DNA of 10,530 bases from an uncultured Prevotella sp. (lineage in GTDB: Bacteria; Bacteroidota; Bacteroidia; Bacteroidales; Bacteroidaceae): assembly GCA_946623195.1 (NCBI GenBank), contig CAMOQW010000063.1:1-10530 (forward strand). Direction: 5' to 3'. The notes below the pieces were generated by a model. It was not told the DNA's origin. It did no database searches and worked only from the letters and a program-made list of their open reading frames with translations. Both the position numbers and the translations under genes were made by a program. Positions 7,117 through 10,530 of this stretch are shown here, in pieces (position 1 is the first letter of the stretch; each line of letters starts with the position of its first letter).

Positions 7117-7148
7117 TTTGGCTTTTCGTTCACTTATTCGTACCTTTG
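7117..7148 (+). promoter_or_regulatory. purD promoter (TTTG-N20-TACCTTTG)
   Basis: TTTG at 7117-7120 and TACCTTTG at 7141-7148, spaced by 20 bp, match the Bacteroidetes -33/-7 consensus. The start of transcription should be near 7155, giving a ~30-nt leader before purD. The spacer GCTTTTCGTTCACTTATTCG resembles one I recall upstream of many Prevotella and Bacteroides genes. The rest of the 210-nt gap after GH115 shows only a weak imperfect hairpin (6983-6991 with 7009-7016) and no purine riboswitch that I can recognise. Confidence 0.75.
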
Positions 7149-7184
7149 CAGCCAAATAAGCAAAAACATTAAAGGAACGGAGAT

Positions 7185-8453
7185 ATGAAGATACTGTTGT
7201 TAGGCAGTGGCGGCCGTGAGCACGCCCTGGCATGGAAGATTGCTCAGAGTGAGAAATGCGAGAAACTGTATATTGCACCAGGCAATGCGGGTACGCAGAA
7301 TGTGGGCGAGAACGTGGCCATGAAGGCCGACGACTTTGAAGCCATCAAGACATTCTGCGCCGAGCGAGGCATCGACATGGTGGTGGTAGGTCCGGAAGAC
7401 CCGCTGGTGAAGGGCATCTACGACGACCTGAAGGCCGACCCGCGCACCATGGCCATTCCCGTCATCGGTCCCTCGAAGGCCGGTGCCGTACTGGAAGGCT
7501 CCAAGGATTTTGCCAAGGGCTTCATGCAGCGCCATGGAATACCCACGGCCCGCTATCAGACCTTCGACGGCGAACACGTGGAGGAGGGCCTGGCCTTCCT
7601 CGAAACCCTGGAGGCCCCCTACGTGCTGAAGGCCGACGGTCTGTGTGCCGGCAAGGGTGTGCTGATTCTGCCCACGCTGGACGAGGCCAAGCGTGAACTG
7701 CGCGAGATGCTGGGCGGCATGTTCGGCAATGCCTCGTCGCAGGTGGTCATCGAGGAGTTTCTCAGCGGCATAGAGTGCAGCGTCTTCGTGCTGACCGACG
7801 GCCAGCACTACAAGATACTGCCCGAGGCCAAGGACTACAAGCGCATTGGCGAGCACGACACGGGTCTGAACACGGGCGGCATGGGTTCGGTGACACCCGT
7901 ACCTTTTGCCACCCGGGAATGGATGCAAAAGGTGGAAGACCGCATCATCCGACCCACCGTGGAGGGACTGGCCGCAGAAGGCATCGACTACAAGGGCTTC
8001 ATCTTCTTCGGACTCATCAACGTCAAGGGTGAACCGATGGTCATCGAATACAACTGCCGCATGGGCGACCCCGAGACGGAGAGCGTCATGCTGCGCCTGA
8101 AGTCGGACATCGTCGACCTCTTCGAGGGTGTCGCCGAGGGCAACCTGGACCAGCGCAGCATCGAGTTCGACGAGCGTGCTGCCGTCTGCGTGATGCTGGT
8201 CAGCGGGGGCTATCCGCAGGAGTACCGGAAGGGCTATCCCATCACGGGCATCGACCAGGTGGAGGGCTCCATCGTCTTTCATAGCGGTACGGCCATGAAG
8301 GACGGCCAGGTGGTGACGGCCGGTGGTCGCGTCATTGCCGTCAGCAGCTACGGAAAGGACAAGGCCGAGGCTCTGCAGAAGTCGTTCGAGGAGGCACAGA
8401 AGATACAGTTTACCGACAAGTATTTCCGCCGCGACATCGGGGCAGACCTGTAA
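7185..8453 (+). CDS. purD: Phosphoribosylamine-glycine ligase (GAR synthetase)
   Basis: This complete 422-residue cytoplasmic enzyme of de novo purine synthesis joins 5-phosphoribosylamine and glycine using ATP to give glycinamide ribonucleotide. The N-terminal domain has the [12 protein letters not shown] nucleotide-fold motif (7-18) and the [15 protein letters not shown] block (67-80). The ATP-grasp domain (~103-300) has [13 protein letters not shown] (147-159), [14 protein letters not shown] (227-240) and the family signature RMGDPETES (292-300). The C-terminal domain ends near residue 418. Length is typical of bacterial PurD. The start is supported by GGAACGGAG a few bases upstream, the consensus promoter and the family N-terminus. 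The stop codon directly abuts the ATG of the next membrane protein gene, so the two are probably co-transcribed. Nothing unusual in active-site blocks was seen. Confidence 0.97.
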   Translation: MKILLLGSGGREHALAWKIAQSEKCEKLYIAPGNAGTQNVGENVAMKADDFEAIKTFCAERGIDMVVVGPEDPLVKGIYDDLKADPRTMAIPVIGPSKAGAVLEGSKDFAKGFMQRHGIPTARYQTFDGEHVEEGLAFLETLEAPYVLKADGLCAGKGVLILPTLDEAKRELREMLGGMFGNASSQVVIEEFLSGIECSVFVLTDGQHYKILPEAKDYKRIGEHDTGLNTGGMGSVTPVPFATREWMQKVEDRIIRPTVEGLAAEGIDYKGFIFFGLINVKGEPMVIEYNCRMGDPETESVMLRLKSDIVDLFEGVAEGNLDQRSIEFDERAAVCVMLVSGGYPQEYRKGYPITGIDQVEGSIVFHSGTAMKDGQVVTAGGRVIAVSSYGKDKAEALQKSFEEAQKIQFTDKYFRRDIGADL

Positions 8454-9395
8454 ATGAAGAAACGGCTCGTTCAAAACCAAGTGGCCCAGAGCAAGCTGGC
8501 ACTGCCCGTCTGCATGCTGTTTGCCACGGTGATATGGCTGCTGTGCGGACTGGTCCAGCAACAGTGGTGGGTGCAGTTCTTCTGCTTTGCTGCCACCACC
8601 TACCTGATTATGCTGCTCAACAATCTGAATGCGCTCATCCGCATCTACTCGCGCATGGTCAGCTGTTCGTTCCTGCTGCTGTCGTGTGCCTGCTGTTTCC
8701 TGTTCCCCAGCATTCGCGGGGCCATCATGCAAATGGGCATCGTGGCCATGTACACCATCCTGTTCCTATGCTATCAGGACAGGGAGTCGGCGGGCAAGAC
8801 GTTCTATGCCTTCGTCTGCTTTGGCATCGCCACCATGGGGCACGCCAGCCTGCTCTTCTTCCTGCCACTCATCTGGCTGCTGATGGGCACCAATCTGCTC
8901 ATGCTGTCGTGGCGCACGTGGGGAGCGTCGATACTGGGAACACTCACACCCTACTGGTTTGCTGTATGCGGAATGTTGTGGATGGGCGACATCACCCCAC
9001 TGGCCAACCATCTTGCGACGCTGACCGACATTCAGTTCCCCGTCAACTACACCCGGCTGAGCATAGGCTTCATGCTGGTGATAGCCCTGATCATCGTATG
9101 CGCCATTACCGGCATCATACACTATCTGAACAAAACCTATCAGGACAGCGTACGCATCAGGCTCATCTATGGATTCTTCATCTGGATGGACTTGCTGGCA
9201 TTCACCATGGTATGTCTGCAGCCGCAACACCAGGACATGCTGCTGCGGATGCTCATCATCAACACGGCACCGCTCATCTCACACTTCCTGGCCTTGACAG
9301 CCACCAAGGCCACCAACCAGGGATTCTACATGCTGGTGGCAGCCACCGTAGCCGTCATTATCTATAACGTATGGATGTTGTCATCTCTCTTCTGA
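8454..9395 (+). CDS. Polytopic membrane protein of unknown function
   Basis: I do not recognise a family with certainty. The 313-residue protein has about ten to eleven hydrophobic segments (roughly 16-34, 39-57, 69-86, 90-107, 117-131, 132-151, 158-176, 204-224, 238-255, 263-282, 290-308), so it is an inner-membrane protein with short loops. It has 12 Cys, several in the first four segments (C78, C80, C81 cluster), and a polar loop NNLNALIRIYSR at 56-67. It starts at the base after the purD stop and its 3' end overlaps the next gene by 25 nt, so translation is probably coupled on both sides. Its size, membrane layout and place after purD recall the DUF6427 proteins of Flavobacteriia, but I could not test homology. 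There is no signal peptide and no catalytic motif. It may be a transporter or envelope-lipid/glycan protein; the gene is real, the role open. Confidence 0.8.
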   Translation: MKKRLVQNQVAQSKLALPVCMLFATVIWLLCGLVQQQWWVQFFCFAATTYLIMLLNNLNALIRIYSRMVSCSFLLLSCACCFLFPSIRGAIMQMGIVAMYTILFLCYQDRESAGKTFYAFVCFGIATMGHASLLFFLPLIWLLMGTNLLMLSWRTWGASILGTLTPYWFAVCGMLWMGDITPLANHLATLTDIQFPVNYTRLSIGFMLVIALIIVCAITGIIHYLNKTYQDSVRIRLIYGFFIWMDLLAFTMVCLQPQHQDMLLRMLIINTAPLISHFLALTATKATNQGFYMLVAATVAVIIYNVWMLSSLF

Positions 9396-9823
9396 TCAGC
9401 TACGGATACTGGGGGATGCTCGTCACGGCGTTCATTGCAGGGTCGTTCTTCCCGTTCTCCAGCGAGGCGGTCATGACGGGACTGCTGGCCGCCGGACTCG
9501 ACCCGTGGGGACTCATCGTCTACGGCACCATCGGCAACGTGGCAGGCGGCATGTTCAACTACAGCGTAGGCCGCATGGGCAAGCTGGAATGGATAGAGAA
9601 ATACCTGCACGTGAAACAGAAGGACTTAGACCGCGCCACGCGCTTCATGGCCGGGCGCGGTGCCTGGATGGGCTTCTTCGCCTTCGTGCCTGTACTGGGC
9701 TCGGCCATCACCATCGTCTTAGGACTGATGCGCGCCAACCTGTCCATCTCGCTCACCAGCATCACCATCGGCAAGTTCCTGCGCTACGTGCTGCTGATTT
9801 ACGGTGCCCAGCTGTTTATTTAG
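9371..9823 (+). CDS. YqaA/DedA-type small membrane protein
   Basis: This 150-residue inner-membrane protein is of the SNARE-associated (PF09335, DedA superfamily) YqaA branch. Residues 1-45 hold a re-entrant or transmembrane segment with AFIAGSFFPFSSEAVM (20-35), where Glu32 is in the usual acidic position. The block GTIGNVAGGMFNYSVGR (52-68) is the conserved Gly-rich helix. Residues ~99-120 (WMGFFAFVPVLGSAITIVLG) and 131-149 are further membrane segments. DedA relatives are linked to undecaprenyl-phosphate or phospholipid translocation and proton-driven transport; whether the YqaA branch does the same is not established. It overlaps the upstream gene by 25 nt. The size fits the branch, and the start at 9371 gives a natural N-terminus. 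Confidence 0.88.
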   Translation: MDVVISLLISYGYWGMLVTAFIAGSFFPFSSEAVMTGLLAAGLDPWGLIVYGTIGNVAGGMFNYSVGRMGKLEWIEKYLHVKQKDLDRATRFMAGRGAWMGFFAFVPVLGSAITIVLGLMRANLSISLTSITIGKFLRYVLLIYGAQLFI

Positions 9824-9866
9824 CGTTAAAAATGCTGAAACGTGCCGTCCTTACCCCGATTTATAT

Positions 9867-9874
9867 TACCTTTG
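9867..9874 (+). promoter_or_regulatory. -7 element TACCTTTG before the GT117 gene
   Basis: TACCTTTG matches the Bacteroidetes -7 consensus TAnnTTTG and lies 24 nt before the downstream ATG at 9899. No good TTTG is present ~20 bp upstream, so the -33 element is weak or absent. The 75-nt gap after the YqaA-type gene shows no clear terminator, so read-through from purD may also contribute. Confidence 0.5.
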
Positions 9875-9898
9875 CAGGATAATTCACAAACAATAGCA

Positions 9899-10530
9899 AT
9901 GAAACAATTCAGACTTGTAGACAATATCCTCGGCTGGCTGGCCTTTGCCATCGCTGCCTTCGTATATTGCTCTACCATCGAACCGACAGCCTCGTTCTGG
10001 GACTGTCCGGAGTTTATTTCCACTGGTTACAAACTGGAAATCGGACACCCGCCCGGTGCTCCCTTCTTCATGCTGACGGCCAATCTGTTCTCGCAGTTTG
10101 CCAGCGACCCCTCGCAGGTGGCCCGCATGGTGAACATCATGAGTGCACTGCTCTCGGCAGCCACCATCCTGTTCCTGTTCTGGACGATATCGCATCTGGT
10201 CAGACGGCTGCTCATCAAGGACTGGAGCGAACTGACTGCTGCCAAGATGATAGCCATCGAGGCATCGGCCATGGTGGGCGCACTGATCTACACATTCAGC
10301 GACACCTTCTGGTTCTCGGCAGTCGAGGGTGAGGTGTACGCCTACTCGTCGGCATTCACGGCGGTGGTATTCTGGCTCATCCTGAAATGGGAAGACCAGG
10401 CCGACCAGCCCCATGCCGACCGCTGGCTGGTGCTGATTATGTACATGACGGGCCTATCCATCGGCGTCCACCTGCTGAACCTGCTGTGCCTGCCGGCCAT
10501 CGTGCTGGTCTACTACTACCGCAAGTTCCC
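9899..10530 (+). CDS. GT117/DUF2723 (TMEM260-like) membrane glycosyltransferase, 5' part
   Basis: The gene runs off the window; 210 codons plus 2 nt are present. The N-terminus (MKQFRLVDNILGWLAFAIAAFVYCSTIEPTAS, shown here as residues 1-32 only in part) enters the first membrane segment, ~10-24. The block FWDCPEFI (33-40) with acidic Asp35/Glu38 and EIGHPPGAPFF (47-57) are the hallmark of DUF2723. Further segments lie at ~79-99, 116-133, 150-163, 176-195 and 197-207, with EGEVYAYSSAF at 143-153 between two of them. The family is a GT-C-fold transferase related to animal TMEM260, which O-mannosylates proteins. In Bacteroidota it is suspected of acting on envelope glycoproteins from the periplasmic side, but substrate is not established. 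Full-length members are about 1,000 residues, so roughly the first fifth is seen. It has its own -7 element. Confidence 0.9.
   Translation, partial: MKQFRLVDNILGWLAFAIAAFVYCSTIEPTASFWDCPEFISTGYKLEIGHPPGAPFFMLTANLFSQFASDPSQVARMVNIMSALLSAATILFLFWTISHLVRRLLIKDWSELTAAKMIAIEASAMVGALIYTFSDTFWFSAVEGEVYAYSSAFTAVVFWLILKWEDQADQPHADRWLVLIMYMTGLSIGVHLLNLLCLPAIVLVYYYRKF

Noticed and set aside
7200..8732. 510-codon minus-strand ORF opposite purD
   Set aside because: It is rich in His, Leu, Val and Ala with no motif and spans the purD/membrane-protein junction; purD on the + strand is unmistakable.

Overview
The window looks like chromosomal DNA of a fairly GC-rich Bacteroidales bacterium, most likely Prevotellaceae. 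The evidence is TTTG / TAnnTTTG promoters, a secreted protein with a type IX-style C-terminal tail, a GH115 alpha-glucuronidase, LytS/LytTR-type two-component genes and a GT117/DUF2723 protein. All convincing genes lie on the + strand. The very long minus-strand ORFs are composition shadows.

Region 1 (65-2388) is a two-gene secreted unit with an ATGA stop/start overlap. It comprises a 124-residue exported protein with a sorting-like tail and a 650-residue exported beta-helix protein of the Cthe_2159 carbohydrate-binding type. The two share a short N-terminal module.

Region 2 (2389-2653) has no intact gene but is informative. A 15-bp perfect inverted repeat follows the beta-helix gene, and a consensus Bacteroidales promoter overlaps its loop and right arm. 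That promoter leads into a scar: the first ~24 codons of what looks like a VTC-type polyphosphate polymerase, joined out of frame to the last ~13 codons of an outer-membrane beta-barrel gene. As I recall, VTC, DUF4956, CotH and Cthe_2159-like genes often sit together, so this looks like an internal deletion of such a locus.

Region 3 (2654-6974) is a tight three-gene run: a LytS-type sensor kinase with a His/Met/Asp-rich periplasmic loop, a LytTR response regulator with a Pro-rich tandem-repeat linker, and a secreted GH115 enzyme. Gaps are 12 and 10 nt with no internal promoter seen, so I infer co-transcription. The old VTC promoter may now drive the run.

Region 4 (7117-9823) has a textbook promoter, then purD, a polytopic membrane protein of unknown function (0-nt gap) and a small YqaA/DedA-type membrane protein (25-nt overlap).

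Region 5 (9867 to the end) has a -7 promoter element and the 5' part of a GT117/DUF2723 (TMEM260-like) membrane protein cut by the window edge.

No tRNA, rRNA, CRISPR array or insertion sequence was recognised. The best candidates for something undescribed are the deletion scar with captured promoter, the His-rich kinase loop in an operon with GH115, and the small tailed protein coupled to the beta-helix adhesin.
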